DNA from: Hyphomonas sp. TMED17
Lineage (GTDB): Bacteria; Pseudomonadota; Alphaproteobacteria; Caulobacterales; Hyphomonadaceae
NCBI GenBank assembly: GCA_002172915.1
Contig: NHBW01000005.1
Coordinates: 2,722-66,721 of the forward strand
Reading direction: 5' to 3'
DNA: 64,000 nucleotides
Shown: one piece after another, positions 9,561-19,146 of the stretch
How the letters are laid out: each line of letters starts with the position of its first letter
Position numbering within the stretch: position 1 is the stretch's first letter
Program-made: the position numbers and the translations under genes
Notes under the pieces: generated by a model
The model's database searches: none
What the model was told of the DNA's origin: nothing
What the model saw: the letters and a program-made list of their open reading frames with translations, nothing else

Positions 9561-11471
9561 ATGGGTAAGATTATAGGCATCGACCTTGGAACGACAAATA
9601 GCTGTGTTGCTGTTATGGACGGCGGCGATGCGAAAGTTATTGAAAACTCAGAAGGCGCGCGCACGACCCCGTCGGTTGTTGCGTTTACCGATGGTGGCGA
9701 GCGACTGATCGGAATGCCCGCGCGGCGCCAGGCTGTAACCAACCCTGATTTTACATTTTATGCCATCAAGCGACTGATTGGTCGGACATTTGATGACCCG
9801 ACAGCTCAGAAAGATAAGGAGCTGTCGCCGTTCGAAATTGTTAAAGGTCCGAACAATGATGCCTGGGTCAAAGGTCGCGATAAGGACTATGCGCCGCAGG
9901 AGATTTCAGCGTTCATTCTGACCAAAATGAAAGAAACCGCAGAAGCATTCCTCGGTGAAAAAGTCGAACAGGCTGTGATCACAGTCCCGGCCTATTTTAA
10001 CGATGCCCAGCGGCAGGCAACAAAGGATGCGGGTAAGATTGCCGGCCTCGAAGTGCTGCGGATTATCAACGAGCCGACGGCTGCTGCGCTCGCTTATGGC
10101 CTTGAAAAGGGCGAAAACAAAATCATCGCTGTCTACGACCTTGGTGGTGGTACATTTGATGTGTCGTTGCTTGAGATCGGCGACGGTGTGTTTGAAGTTT
10201 TGTCGACCAATGGTGACACTTTCCTTGGTGGTGAAGATTTCGACTTGCGGATTGTCGACTTCCTCGCAGACGAATTCAAAAAAGATCAGGGTATCGATCT
10301 GAAAACTGACAAATTGGCGCTGCAGCGGCTCAAGGAAGAAGCTGAAAAAGCCAAGAAAGAGTTGTCGTCGGCTTCCTCATACGAGGTCAACCTGCCATTT
10401 ATTACCGCAGATGCAAGCGGTCCCAAGCATATGAACGTCAAATTGAGCCGGGCCAAGTTTGAAAGTCTCGTTGAGGACCTCGTCAAGCGCACAATCGCAC
10501 CTTGCTCGAAAGCACTCAAGGACGCCGGTAAATCGGCTAGCGAAATTGATGAGATCGTGCTGGTCGGCGGCATGACCAGAATGCCCGCTGTTCAGGAAGC
10601 AGTTAAAAAATTCTTCGGAAAGGCGCCGCACAAGGGTGTAAACCCGGATGAAGTCGTCGCGCTTGGTGCCGCCATCCAGGGTGGTGTCCTGCAAGGTGAT
10701 GTTAAGGACGTCGTACTGCTGGATGTGACGCCATTGTCGCTTGGTATTGAAACCAAAGGCGATATTTTCGACCGTCTGATCGACCGGAATACGACGATTC
10801 CAACCCGTAAGTCGAAAACCTATTCGACAGCGGAGAACAATCAACCGGCAGTGACGATCCGCGTCTTCCAGGGCGAACGTGAGATCGCGAGTGCTAACAA
10901 GCTGCTTGGCCAGTTTAATCTTGAAGGTATTCCACCGGCCCCGATGGGCGTTCCCCAGATCGAAGTGACGTTTGATATTGATGCCAACGGCATTGTTTCG
11001 GTGTCGGCGCAGGACCGCGCAACCAACAAGCAAATGCAGATTACTATCCAAGCCGATGGTGGCCTCAAAGACGAGGACATTGAGGCAATGGTCAAGGATG
11101 CAGAAGCCAATGCCGATGCTGATAAGCAGCGCCGCGAACTGGTTGAAGCACGCAACAATGCCGAGGCGCTGGTCCATAATACCGAAAAGCAGCTTGAAGA
11201 GCATGGCGACAAGGTTGAGGAAGATGTTAAAACCGAGATCGAAACAGCCGTAGCTGATTTGAAAGAGGTCACGGAAAGTGATGATGCTGCCGAAATTCAG
11301 GCCAAACATCAGGCGCTGATGACAGCTGCTATGAAGCTGGGTGAGGCGATTTACAATTCGCAACAGTCTGAACAAGCCGAAGGTGACGCGGCCGCGACGG
11401 CTGCTGCCGATGGTGATGATGTTGTCGACGCTGACTTTGAAGAAGTTGATGAAGACCGGCCGAATAGCTAG
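9561..11471 (+). CDS. dnaK: Molecular chaperone DnaK (Hsp70)
   Basis: ATP-dependent Hsp70 chaperone. The N-terminal [17 protein letters not shown] phosphate loop, the [13 protein letters not shown] and [15 protein letters not shown] motifs, and [12 protein letters not shown] are all intact. The substrate-binding domain starts near [13 protein letters not shown], and the C-terminal lid ends with the [12 protein letters not shown]-type acidic tail. Length 636 residues is normal. A candidate heat-shock promoter lies upstream and a strong terminator downstream. dnaJ is not the next gene: a TauD-type dioxygenase on the other strand follows, so dnaJ must be elsewhere. Confidence 0.98.
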   Translation: MGKIIGIDLGTTNSCVAVMDGGDAKVIENSEGARTTPSVVAFTDGGERLIGMPARRQAVTNPDFTFYAIKRLIGRTFDDPTAQKDKELSPFEIVKGPNNDAWVKGRDKDYAPQEISAFILTKMKETAEAFLGEKVEQAVITVPAYFNDAQRQATKDAGKIAGLEVLRIINEPTAAALAYGLEKGENKIIAVYDLGGGTFDVSLLEIGDGVFEVLSTNGDTFLGGEDFDLRIVDFLADEFKKDQGIDLKTDKLALQRLKEEAEKAKKELSSASSYEVNLPFITADASGPKHMNVKLSRAKFESLVEDLVKRTIAPCSKALKDAGKSASEIDEIVLVGGMTRMPAVQEAVKKFFGKAPHKGVNPDEVVALGAAIQGGVLQGDVKDVVLLDVTPLSLGIETKGDIFDRLIDRNTTIPTRKSKTYSTAENNQPAVTIRVFQGEREIASANKLLGQFNLEGIPPAPMGVPQIEVTFDIDANGIVSVSAQDRATNKQMQITIQADGGLKDEDIEAMVKDAEANADADKQRRELVEARNNAEALVHNTEKQLEEHGDKVEEDVKTEIETAVADLKEVTESDDAAEIQAKHQALMTAAMKLGEAIYNSQQSEQAEGDAAATAAADGDDVVDADFEEVDEDRPNS

Positions 11472-11490
11472 TCTTCACCCTTGATAATTG

Positions 11491-11521
11491 AAAAGCCCAC
11501 GGCAATGCCGAGGGTTTTTTT
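11491..11521 (+). terminator. Rho-independent terminator after dnaK
   Basis: The stem CCC-A-CGGC, loop AAT, GCCG-A-GGG (11496-11514) is followed by seven T. It lies 20 bases after the dnaK stop. Confidence 0.85.
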
Positions 11522-11587
11522 GTATTTGTAGGCGCGGCGTCAGAATGTTTGTGCCGCGGATCAGTCGGACCGGATGGTTCGGGGGAG

Positions 11588-12436
11588 CTAGGTCGAAGGC
11601 GTATAGGCGCCAATCGTTGTGCGATGAAGCAGCCGGTCTTGTCCGGCATATCCGCCGGTTGCCATATGCAGAAGCGAGCGGTTATCCCACATCAGTAAAG
11701 TGTTCGCTTGCCATTTGTGCCGATATTGAAATTCCGGTCGGGTCTGGCAGCGGTATAGCTCGAATAAGAGTTCGGACGCTGCTGCCTCCTCCATATCGTC
11801 TATGCCGACAATATAGCCGACGCAGCCAAACAGGCCCAGCTCACCGGTTTCGGGATGCGGTCTTATTATCGGATGCAGGCGTTCTTCATTGGCCTCGTCT
11901 GACGGCCGAATGTCCATGCTCCGGCCAACATCATTGTCGCCATAAAAACCGCTGGGTGCATAGGCGTTTTTGGCTGAATGCACGGCCATTCTACCATCGA
12001 GTCTGGCGCGTAGCTCAGCTGGCATGTGTTGCAGGGATTTGTGTTGATTGACAAATAAGGTGTCACAACCCTGATCAGGTATGGTGATACCGAACAAGCA
12101 GGTCCCGGCCGGCGGGTTTTCCTGAAAGCTCCAGTCGGTGTGCCATGTCTCGGCGAATATCGGTGCGGTTTCGTCGGCTGCACGTCTGACCGCGATAATG
12201 TGATCCCGACCGGGTATTGGCGAGATGAAAGGATCGTCACCAAACGGACCGAAATATAGGGTAAACCGCTCGAGATCGTCATCATTCATCATCTGGTTTG
12301 GGAATGCCAGCACATGATACTTGAGCCATGCGGCCCGGATTTCTGCAATTATTTCAGATGATAAGGGGGCGGTCAGGTCGACACCGAGGACTTCGGCGCC
12401 GCAGGCCTGGTCAGATGGGATTATCGTTAATGTCAT
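11588..12436 (-). CDS. TauD/TfdA-family Fe(II)/2-oxoglutarate dioxygenase
   Basis: Oxygenase of the family that includes taurine and 2,4-D dioxygenases. The iron-binding HxD is seen in ETWHTDWSF, the distal His in RSLLHMATGG, and the 2-oxoglutarate-binding Arg in LLHRTTIGAY. N-terminal GAEVLGVDLTAPL is the usual family opening. The 282-residue length fits. The substrate is not evident; no sulfonate transporter or tau operon is adjacent. A second family member lies at 17070-17921, similar in layout but clearly divergent in sequence. It is separated from ctrA by a terminator, so it has its own transcript. Confidence 0.88.
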   Translation of the reverse strand: MTLTIIPSDQACGAEVLGVDLTAPLSSEIIAEIRAAWLKYHVLAFPNQMMNDDDLERFTLYFGPFGDDPFISPIPGRDHIIAVRRAADETAPIFAETWHTDWSFQENPPAGTCLFGITIPDQGCDTLFVNQHKSLQHMPAELRARLDGRMAVHSAKNAYAPSGFYGDNDVGRSMDIRPSDEANEERLHPIIRPHPETGELGLFGCVGYIVGIDDMEEAAASELLFELYRCQTRPEFQYRHKWQANTLLMWDNRSLLHMATGGYAGQDRLLHRTTIGAYTPST

Positions 12437-12500
12437 CTTCTCCTCCGTTCATGACATTATCTCGGCAATGAAATCTGTCACTTTGGATTAGATTAGACAT

Positions 12501-12536
12501 AAAAAAGGCCCCGCGTCACATCTGATGCGGGGCCCC
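12501..12536 (-). terminator. Rho-independent terminator after ctrA
   Basis: On the minus strand, an eight-base perfect GC stem (GGCCCCGC / GCGGGGCC) with a 12-base loop is followed by six T. It ends 18 bases past the ctrA stop and isolates ctrA from the dioxygenase gene. Confidence 0.88.
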
Positions 12537-12554
12537 ATAAAGATGTCGATATTT

Positions 12555-13256
12555 TTAAGCGGCAAAAGCCTCGGCTTTCATTTTGGGATCGCGCAGGACG
12601 TAGCCGCGTCCCCAGACGGTTTCGATATGATGTTGTCCGCCGGTTGCTTCGGCGAGTTTCTTACGCAGCTTGCAAATGAAAACATCAATGATTTTAAGCT
12701 CTGGTTCGTCCATGCCGCCATAAAGATGGTTTAGGAACATTTCCTTGGTCAGCGTTGTTCCCTTGCGAAGCGACAGCAATTCGAACATTTGGTATTCCTT
12801 GCCGGTCAGATGCACCCGGTCATCATCGACTTCGACAGTCTTGGCGTCGAGATTGACGATAATCTCGCCGGTTCGAATGATGCTTTCGGCGTGTCCTTTT
12901 GATCGACGCACAATCGCAGTGATCCGGGCGATAAGCTCGTCCTTGTTGAAGGGCTTGGTCAGATAGTCATCGGCGCCATAGCCGAGTGTTTTGACTTTCG
13001 CTTCGATATCAGGATTGCCGGACAGGACCAGAACCGGCGTATTTACACGCGCAATTCTTAATTGCTTGAGTACTTCGTAACCCGATATGTCCGGCAGGGC
13101 GAGATCGAGTATGATAATGTCGTATTCATAGACTTTGCCGAGGTCGACGCCTTCCTCACCGAGGTCGGTCATATAAATATTAAATCCGGCGGCCTTCAAC
13201 ATTAGTTCAATGCTGCGAGCCACTGCAATATCGTCCTCAATCAGCAAGACTCTCAT
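12555..13256 (-). CDS. ctrA: Cell cycle response regulator CtrA
   Basis: Master regulator of the alphaproteobacterial cell cycle, flagellum and DNA methylation genes. The receiver domain (1-115) has LLIEDD, phospho-acceptor Asp51 ([10 protein letters not shown]) and KPFNKDEL with the conserved Lys. The C-terminal winged helix includes [29 protein letters not shown] and [14 protein letters not shown], which is essentially diagnostic of CtrA. Length 233 matches. The protein ends in AEAFAA; a C-terminal Ala-Ala is the known ClpXP degradation signal of CtrA, so regulated proteolysis is likely conserved. The promoter region has CtrA and GANTC sites, indicating autoregulation. It follows flhG on the same strand but with its own promoter region. 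Confidence 0.97.
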   Translation of the reverse strand: MRVLLIEDDIAVARSIELMLKAAGFNIYMTDLGEEGVDLGKVYEYDIIILDLALPDISGYEVLKQLRIARVNTPVLVLSGNPDIEAKVKTLGYGADDYLTKPFNKDELIARITAIVRRSKGHAESIIRTGEIIVNLDAKTVEVDDDRVHLTGKEYQMFELLSLRKGTTLTKEMFLNHLYGGMDEPELKIIDVFICKLRKKLAEATGGQHHIETVWGRGYVLRDPKMKAEAFAA

Positions 13257-13382
13257 AATTTACTCCCCGAATCAGCACTCTTAAGAAATTAGCCCTTTAT
13301 GTTAACCATTTAAGAGATACGACGCGAATCTTACCAAGGCTTTAACCAATTGGCGAAGAACCAGCTTTTTGTTGTGGTTTTA
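13257..13382 (-). promoter_or_regulatory. ctrA promoter region with CtrA boxes and GANTC sites
   Basis: Between flhG and ctrA. TTAC-N7-TTAAC at 13331-13346 (seen on the plus strand) differs from the CtrA consensus TTAA-N7-TTAAC by one base. TTAACCAT at 13302-13309 is the classic CtrA half-site. GAATC occurs at 13269-13273 and again at 13326-13330, the latter touching the full CtrA box; GANTC is the CcrM methylation site. This is the layout expected for a methylation-sensitive, self-regulated ctrA promoter. The -10/-35 elements were not defined. Confidence 0.6.
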
Positions 13383-14219
13383 TTAACGTCGCAATTCCTG
13401 CCCGCGCGGGGTCAAAAGCGATTGTGCAATGCCGATAATGTCCATTATCGGCTGTGACGACGGGTCTGAAGAAACCAGCGTACATTGCGACCGGATTGCT
13501 TCGCGAACTGAATCATCGTGCAGAACAGTTCCGGCAAGGTGTGGCTTGAATCCTAAAAAGGTTTCGCAGGCTTGTGAAATTGCCTCATACGTCTGCTGTC
13601 CGGCAGCGCGGCTCATCGCCTGATTGATGGCCACGACTTGTTGAACACTCGGGGCATAGCCTTTCAGGACTTTGATGAAAGCATAGGCATCCGTCATTGA
13701 GGTCGGCTCATCAGTAATGACCATGACGACTCGATCGGCGGCCCGTGCCAGGCGCATGCAATTGGCTTCAATACCGGCGCCAAGATCAACGATCACTTGA
13801 TCATATTGCAGAGCTAGCGCTGACAGACCGGCGGCCAGGCGCGCCACTTCTTCAGATGAAAGTTCAGCCAGTGCACCGGAGCCGGAACGCCCTGGCAATA
13901 CATCGAAGCCACCACGCGACGGGCCACCATCAACCGGGGTCACCGCATCTTCGAGTTCGACCCAGCCTGAAACGACCGCTGCGAGATCGGTTTCAGGCTC
14001 GATGCCAAGCTGGACATCGATATTTGCCAGCCCGAGATCACCATCGACTAAAAGTGTGCGCCGGCCGGCCTGTGCGAAAGCGCTGGCGAGCGTGATCGAC
14101 ATAAACGTTTTGCCGACGCCGCCTTTGCCCGATGCGACGGCGATAATTGTTGCTGGCTCAACGCGGCGACCGCGCATTTGTGCGGGACGATTTTCTGATT
14201 TCGGCAATAGGAAGCTCAT
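13383..14219 (-). CDS. flhG: MinD/ParA-type ATPase, FlhG-like flagellar regulator
   Basis: Deviant Walker ATPase that works with FlhF to set flagellar number or placement (also called YlxH or MotR). The P-loop SGKGGVGKT (about 30-38) has the signature Lys, with VDGDLGLANIDVQLG (Walker A') and VIVDLGAGIEAN (Walker B) following. The DEPTSMTDAYAFIKVL segment and the C-terminal HDDSVREAIRSQ stretch are typical of FlhG rather than cell-division MinD; no clear amphipathic MinD tail is seen. Its start overlaps the flhF stop by four bases, so the pair is translationally coupled. Confidence 0.85.
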   Translation of the reverse strand: MSFLLPKSENRPAQMRGRRVEPATIIAVASGKGGVGKTFMSITLASAFAQAGRRTLLVDGDLGLANIDVQLGIEPETDLAAVVSGWVELEDAVTPVDGGPSRGGFDVLPGRSGSGALAELSSEEVARLAAGLSALALQYDQVIVDLGAGIEANCMRLARAADRVVMVITDEPTSMTDAYAFIKVLKGYAPSVQQVVAINQAMSRAAGQQTYEAISQACETFLGFKPHLAGTVLHDDSVREAIRSQCTLVSSDPSSQPIMDIIGIAQSLLTPRGQELRR

Positions 14220-15223
14220 TTTTTTGCTCCTTTTAAGGCGAATTCAGCCGCCGAATCCTCGATTAATACCTTTGCCAGACGGTTAGACGACGCCTCAACG
14301 AGGCCGCCGCCTATAAATGGCGTGACGACCAGATAGGATAGACTGATTCGTGCAGCAGACAGCGCCGATACGATGCCACCACGACGACGAACGACGTCGA
14401 GTTTTGTAATAATCGCCCGTTTGACGCCTGCGGCCGCAAAAGCGCGGGCAGCTTCCGCCTGGTCTTCAGGATGCCCCTCGGCGCTGATGACCAGAACTGG
14501 TTCGGCGCGAATAACTGTCGCCAAATCGGTTAAACTCGCCATGTCATTCTTATCCGACGGAATAATGGCCGGCATATCGATGACGCAGCGTGCTTTTGCC
14601 GCGCTTATTCTTTCCAGCTGGGTAAGAAGAGTGTCCGGTGAAGACGCGCTGCGGATCTGCCGATTTTCCAGTTTCAGATATGCAGCGAGCTGGGCGCGCC
14701 CGGCAGTTGCATCGAGATCTGCCGCAACCGGAATAAGTTTAGCACCTTTCGCTGCCGCACGTCGGGTGAGTTTGGCTGCGGTCGCAGTCCGTCCGTGCCC
14801 GGGGGCGCCAACCAGTAGAATATCTCGCTTTGGCAGTCGGCCCAATGATTTGTAGGACATTAAATGATCCAGCCCTGCGGCCATGGCGGTCGCTGGATCT
14901 TTGGTGTCGGGGTTGTTTTCAATGCTGAGGTCTGCGAGGCGGTCGGCGAAGCGTTGCGGTGCGCCATGCCAAAGCAGGGCGTCGCGAACGCGATTGCGCA
15001 GCGGGTTTTCAACTTTTCGAATGTCTGGCGTGGCCCCTAGGCGGGTAAGTAAATGCGACTCAGTTGGAACCATCCCGCCGCCGAGCTTATCGGTTGCGGC
15101 GCGGACCTCTACGCCACCTGGTATTTTACGTTCGGATAGTATGATGGCGTCGTCACCCATTTCTGCGAAAATCATCGCTTTGGCCGCCGCTAGCGATTCA
15201 GCCGCAAACATTTTCATACGCAT
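14216..15223 (-). CDS. flhF: FlhF-like SRP-family GTPase with degenerate P-loop
   Basis: FlhF is the third SRP GTPase and marks the flagellar pole. The N-terminus (KMFAAESLAAAKAMIFAEMGDDAIILSERK) is the family opening, and the NG domain is recognisable. However, the G1 motif reads GAPGHGRT with Arg where Lys normally holds the GTP phosphates; the codon is CGG. The usual DTAGR of G3 is replaced by DMPAI. G4 TKLD is kept (AIITKLDVVRRRGG). GTP binding or hydrolysis may therefore be altered or lost. ATG at 15223 was chosen because GGGAG lies eight bases upstream. It is coupled to flhG. The upstream gap to fliN holds a CtrA half-site. Confidence 0.8.
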   Translation of the reverse strand: MRMKMFAAESLAAAKAMIFAEMGDDAIILSERKIPGGVEVRAATDKLGGGMVPTESHLLTRLGATPDIRKVENPLRNRVRDALLWHGAPQRFADRLADLSIENNPDTKDPATAMAAGLDHLMSYKSLGRLPKRDILLVGAPGHGRTATAAKLTRRAAAKGAKLIPVAADLDATAGRAQLAAYLKLENRQIRSASSPDTLLTQLERISAAKARCVIDMPAIIPSDKNDMASLTDLATVIRAEPVLVISAEGHPEDQAEAARAFAAAGVKRAIITKLDVVRRRGGIVSALSAARISLSYLVVTPFIGGGLVEASSNRLAKVLIEDSAAEFALKGAKK

Positions 15224-15262
15224 CAAGGCATCTCCCGTCGACGCTGATATGTTGACGATAAA

Positions 15263-15277
15263 ATGGTTAACAGAGTC
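15263..15277. promoter_or_regulatory. Candidate CtrA half-site and GANTC site upstream of flhF
   Basis: ATGGTTAAC (15263-15271) is the reverse complement of the GTTAACCAT CtrA half-site, and GAGTC (15273-15277) is a GANTC site right beside it. They lie 40-55 bases before the flhF start. A second TTAA half at correct spacing is not present, so only a half-site is claimed. Confidence 0.4.
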
Positions 15278-15311
15278 TCTTTTCCACTTCTATGAACACC
15301 AATATGGCGTT

Positions 15312-15593
15312 TCAAAATAACCTCGCGGGCGCGATGATTTCAGTCAGTGATACCCCGAATTGTCCGTCCGATATTACAAGTTGTCCGCGCGCCATTAACT
15401 TTCCGGCCACGTAAACATCGACCGGGTCATCAATATTTTTCTCAAGTGTAATAACATCGCCCGTTTCGAGGTTAAGCAAACTCGTTATCGGCAGGCGCGC
15501 CTCGCCAATGATGATTTCAACATCAGCAGACAGATCCATGATCGACTGTTCGAGCGATCGGGGTATCGTTTCCTGGGGTCTGTTTCCCGGCAT
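15312..15593 (-). CDS. fliN: Flagellar motor switch protein FliN
   Basis: C-ring component of the flagellar switch. The 93-residue protein consists of the SpoA/FliN domain: DLSADVEIIIGEARLPI, LLNLETGDVITLEKN, DPVDVYVAGKLMARGQLV and a C-terminal VSLTEII segment. This is the typical short alphaproteobacterial form. It is transcribed toward flhF and flhG with an 88-base space. fliM, fliG and fliF are not adjacent, so the flagellar genes of this organism are dispersed. Confidence 0.9.
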   Translation of the reverse strand: MPGNRPQETIPRSLEQSIMDLSADVEIIIGEARLPITSLLNLETGDVITLEKNIDDPVDVYVAGKLMARGQLVISDGQFGVSLTEIIAPARLF

Positions 15594-15775
15594 AATGCTA
15601 ACCTGCTATCGAGTCATCAAAACGACAACGCTCAATTACTATCAGCTGCTTTGGCCGATTTATCAATGCCGATAGTGGCGGCGCCATCTTGGGTGAAATT
15701 CTTCGGCGTAAACTGCTCTCAAGCGCGAGCCTGCCGGACCGGGCATTGACCGGCAAACGTTTCTCGATTGCGGTT

Positions 15776-16978
15776 TCAGGCGATCTGCTCGGCCTCAAAA
15801 GTCGCTTCGGTTTGAGCAATGAAGCCGCCACCCAGCACCCGTGTTTCGTCGCTGGCATCGTACAATACGCAGGCTTGGCCACGTGCGACACCTTCTTCGG
15901 CATCCTTGAATCTGACACTTGGCTGCCCGTCCTGCAATGTCAAATAGGCCGGTAGTGGTGCCCGCGTTGACCGTACCCGCGCCAGTACTTCAAGCCTGTC
16001 GGCACAGGCGGCACGGATAGTGTCTTCACCAAGCCAGTTGATTTCTTCCAATTGCAGTGCAGCGATTCTCAGGGCTTCTCTTGGTCCGACAATGACTTGG
16101 CGTTTCGCGGCGTCGATTTTTACGACGAAAAGCGGTTCGCCAGTGGCAACACCTAGTCCGCGTCGTTGCCCGACAGTATAATGGATCACGCCATTATGCT
16201 GACCGAGAATACGGCCATCAATATGAACGATATCGCCTTTGCGACCGGCACCGGGACGAAGGGCTTCGACGACTTGCGCATATGAGCCTGTCGGGACAAA
16301 GCAAATGTCCTGACTGTCGGGCTTATCCGCAACCGGCAGATTGAAATGGTCGGCAAGATCACGGACGGTGGTCTTCGGGAGGCCGCCTAGCGGAAACCTG
16401 ACATAGTCGAGTTGCTCGCCAGTTGTCGCGAACAGGAAGTAGGATTGATCCCGGCTGGCGTCGACCGCACGGTGAAGCTCGACTCCTTCTTTGCCCTGGC
16501 ACCGCCGGATGTAATGCCCTGTAGCAAGGCAATCAGCGCCGAGATCCTTCGAGGTTTTGAGAAGGTCGGAGAATTTTACCGTCTGGTTGCAACGAATGCA
16601 GGGAATCGGGGTCGAGCCGGTCAGATAGGTGTCGGCAAAATCATCCATAACTTGTTGCCGGAATTTGCTTTCATAATCCAGCACATAGTGGGGAATACCG
16701 ATCTGGTCGGCGACATCTCTGGCGTCATGAATATCCTGTCCTGCGCAACAGGCGCCTTTTTTCTGAATGGCGGCGCCATGATCATAGAGTTGCAATGTGA
16801 TGCCGACGACATCATATCCGCGCGCTTTCAGCAAAGCTGCGACCACAGAGCTATCTACGCCCCCTGACATTGCCGCCACGACACGCGTTTCGGACGGTGG
16901 TTTCGGGAATCCCAAACTATTTAGCATGCCGCTGGGCGGTGCACTTTCAGGCGCAATCAGCGCCGCAATATCGGTCAT
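15776..16978 (-). CDS. mnmA: tRNA-specific 2-thiouridylase MnmA
   Basis: Adds sulfur at uridine-34 of tRNA Lys, Glu and Gln. The PP-loop [15 protein letters not shown] (about 36-50) adenylates the base. The catalytic Cys pair is in [18 protein letters not shown] and in [35 protein letters not shown] marks the central beta domain. A stretch of about 30 residues precedes the PP-loop, common in alphaproteobacteria. At 400 residues the length is normal. It ends 183 bases before fliN with no recognised gene in between. Confidence 0.96.
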   Translation of the reverse strand: MTDIAALIAPESAPPSGMLNSLGFPKPPSETRVVAAMSGGVDSSVVAALLKARGYDVVGITLQLYDHGAAIQKKGACCAGQDIHDARDVADQIGIPHYVLDYESKFRQQVMDDFADTYLTGSTPIPCIRCNQTVKFSDLLKTSKDLGADCLATGHYIRRCQGKEGVELHRAVDASRDQSYFLFATTGEQLDYVRFPLGGLPKTTVRDLADHFNLPVADKPDSQDICFVPTGSYAQVVEALRPGAGRKGDIVHIDGRILGQHNGVIHYTVGQRRGLGVATGEPLFVVKIDAAKRQVIVGPREALRIAALQLEEINWLGEDTIRAACADRLEVLARVRSTRAPLPAYLTLQDGQPSVRFKDAEEGVARGQACVLYDASDETRVLGGGFIAQTEATFEAEQIA

Positions 16979-17069
16979 TTTGAACTCCAGACGGGGTCAA
17001 GGCCCGTCGCAGCTAACATTTAAACACCGCTCTAAGCCGCCATCTGAGCTTTGTCAGCTGAAATATTGT

Positions 17070-17921
17070 TTAGGGCTTATAGTAAGGTCGGTCGCCGGCA
17101 ATCGTAACGCGTTCCATAATCCGTATTTCAGGAAAATAGTCGCTGGCTGCATAATGCTGACATGCGCGATTGTCCCAGAAAGCGAGCGATCCTGGCGCCC
17201 AGCGAAACCGGCACTGATATTCTGGCTGCCAAGCGCGTTTATACAAGGATGCTAACAGCGCGTCACTTTCAGCCCTGTCCATACCTTTGATATGGTCAGT
17301 GAAAGCGATGTTGACATAGAGGCTGTTTTCGCCCGTTTCCGGATGCGTTCTTATGACCGGGTGCTCCTGAGGCGGGTAATTATCGTGCAGTGACTCCGGC
17401 GCCTGGCCAAGGCGTTTTGCAAACACGCGAGCGATGTCATGGACAGCAACGAGGTCGGACAATTTCGCCTTAAGGCCATCGTCGAGTTCATTATAGGCGA
17501 GGACCATATTCGAAAACAGTGTGTCGCCGCCTACATCTGGTAATTCGATGGCTCTGAGAATTGATCCGAGTGACGGTCTTTCGCGCCATGTTACATCGGA
17601 ATGCCATGAATTCTCCTTGCCTTTAGAGTTCGGTCCGTGGGCGATCCGCAGAACTTCCGGGTCTTCCTGTCCTTTGGGCGTTGCAGGATGAATTTCGAGT
17701 ACGCCGAAAGCGCGCGCAAATGCGATGTGTTGCGGACGGGTAAGTTCGTGCTGGTCTCGAAAGAACACGACCTGATACTTTAGAAGCGCAGCTCTAACTT
17801 CGGAAATCAGCGTCTCATCAGGGCGCGACAGGTCGGCCCCAATGAGCTCGGCGCCAATCGCCGGTGACAGCCGTCGCGGCTCGAATTTGGTGAATTCAGA
17901 TTCATATTCGCTATAGGCCAA
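17070..17921 (-). CDS. TauD/TfdA-family Fe(II)/2-oxoglutarate dioxygenase
   Basis: Second dioxygenase of this family in the window. N-terminal RRLSPAIGAELIGADLSRP, iron-binding HxD in SWHSDVTWRERPSLG, distal His in NRACQHYAASDY and the cosubstrate Arg in MERVTIAGDRP are all seen, so it should be active. I chose TTG at 17921 because GGGAGGA lies just upstream and the family homology begins there; the frame is open up to an ATG at 18002, which would add 27 residues that look unrelated. It is closest in form to taurine dioxygenase, but with no tauABC nearby the substrate is unknown. Confidence 0.87.
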   Translation of the reverse strand: MAYSEYESEFTKFEPRRLSPAIGAELIGADLSRPDETLISEVRAALLKYQVVFFRDQHELTRPQHIAFARAFGVLEIHPATPKGQEDPEVLRIAHGPNSKGKENSWHSDVTWRERPSLGSILRAIELPDVGGDTLFSNMVLAYNELDDGLKAKLSDLVAVHDIARVFAKRLGQAPESLHDNYPPQEHPVIRTHPETGENSLYVNIAFTDHIKGMDRAESDALLASLYKRAWQPEYQCRFRWAPGSLAFWDNRACQHYAASDYFPEIRIMERVTIAGDRPYYKP

Positions 17922-18032
17922 AGCAGTATCCTCCCAATTTTTTGAAAGGCTAGCATAGGCAATTTGACCTGAGAAGTTGCACTCGCCGGGATGGTAATCC
18001 ATCCCATCCCGGTCCGAAGAACGTGTTTGGTG

Positions 18033-18944
18033 CTAAGCTTTGGCCGGGACTGGGGCAAGAAATTGCGGCGCAATTTTAAGATTACTCACAAGACCGAGGC
18101 GCTGATACACCAACAATATCGTTCCATTATAGTCGACGATGCGGTTCCAGATCCCGTTCTTGTGCCGGTGCAGGGCGCTTTTCGGCTGGTCGTGGTGATG
18201 GTCATGAAAGGCCTCGCCGCCCGTCAGTAAGCCGATGACATGATCGAGCCAGACCGGTGTCTTGAGATGGCCCAGAACATTGATGCCATAAGTTGTCGCG
18301 TGAAAATGAATGGCGCGACCAATAATGAAGGAGGCGTGGCAGATCGCGGCGAGCAATAATGACCCGTCCGCCACCCAGACGATATAATAGATTATAGCTG
18401 GCATAACCGCATGCATGATGACGGCAATCGTATTATAAAAATAGTCCATCCAGACGATAATCGGCTGGCGTTTGAGCCAGAGCGGCATCGGCCGTTGCAT
18501 GTCGCGATCATCACGGAATAATATCCAGCCGACCCATGCCCAGCGTTTTGACTCGAACGGATTATGCGGGTCACCCGGCTGGTCGGAGAAGCGATGATGC
18601 TGGCTATGATAGTTTACCCAGTCTTTCACATTGCCCTGCATCGCAATGAACAGGTTTATCATCGTTATGATTTGAGCCGGCGCCTGCAGCTCGCCGGCCT
18701 GATGCTGCAATATCCGGTGTAAAGGGCCAATCCCGGCATTACAGACGAAGATCGAAATGACGAGCGTGAGAAGACCGAACCACAAATAAGACCAGTTCAT
18801 TGCCAGATTGTCGAAGGCGATCACCAGTCCGATCGTCGTGCCAAGCAGGCCGAGGCCGAGTGTTGGGTAGAGAAAGGCCGAGAAAAAGCTCGAAGGACTG
18901 AATGTCTGCAGATTTTTTGGGATCGCGATCGATCGTGGTGTCAT
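18033..18944 (-). CDS. Acyl-CoA/acyl-lipid delta-9-type fatty acid desaturase
   Basis: Integral membrane di-iron desaturase that introduces a double bond into fatty acyl chains. Three His boxes are visible: HRILQH (HX4H), HSQHHRFSD followed by QPGDPHNPF (HX2HH), and FHDHHHDQPKSALH (HX2HH). Four or so hydrophobic segments surround them, the first pair near residues 20-60. Length 303 is normal. It likely adjusts membrane fluidity or makes an unsaturated lipid. It stands alone on the minus strand; the 200-base space to the cupin gene contains no other gene. Confidence 0.87.
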   Translation of the reverse strand: MTPRSIAIPKNLQTFSPSSFFSAFLYPTLGLGLLGTTIGLVIAFDNLAMNWSYLWFGLLTLVISIFVCNAGIGPLHRILQHQAGELQAPAQIITMINLFIAMQGNVKDWVNYHSQHHRFSDQPGDPHNPFESKRWAWVGWILFRDDRDMQRPMPLWLKRQPIIVWMDYFYNTIAVIMHAVMPAIIYYIVWVADGSLLLAAICHASFIIGRAIHFHATTYGINVLGHLKTPVWLDHVIGLLTGGEAFHDHHHDQPKSALHRHKNGIWNRIVDYNGTILLVYQRLGLVSNLKIAPQFLAPVPAKA

Positions 18945-19146
18945 ATTTCCTGTCCCCGTATTTTTTTAAAGTCAGCGCAAAGCAAGACCAAATATATGTG
19001 ACCAAATTGAGGCCTGCGTATAGCTCAATTTCGATCGATTTTACCAGTCAGCTTTGACCGGTTACAAAATTAACATTGCGCTGCCCTTGATAGACCTGCC
19101 AGCGATGAAATAGCTTTTTGGTTATAATAAACAAGGAGGATGTAAA

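Noticed and set aside
15689-15955. Plus-strand frame between fliN and mnmA
   Set aside because: Most of it lies antisense to mnmA; the first 30 residues look protein-like, but there is no start signal.
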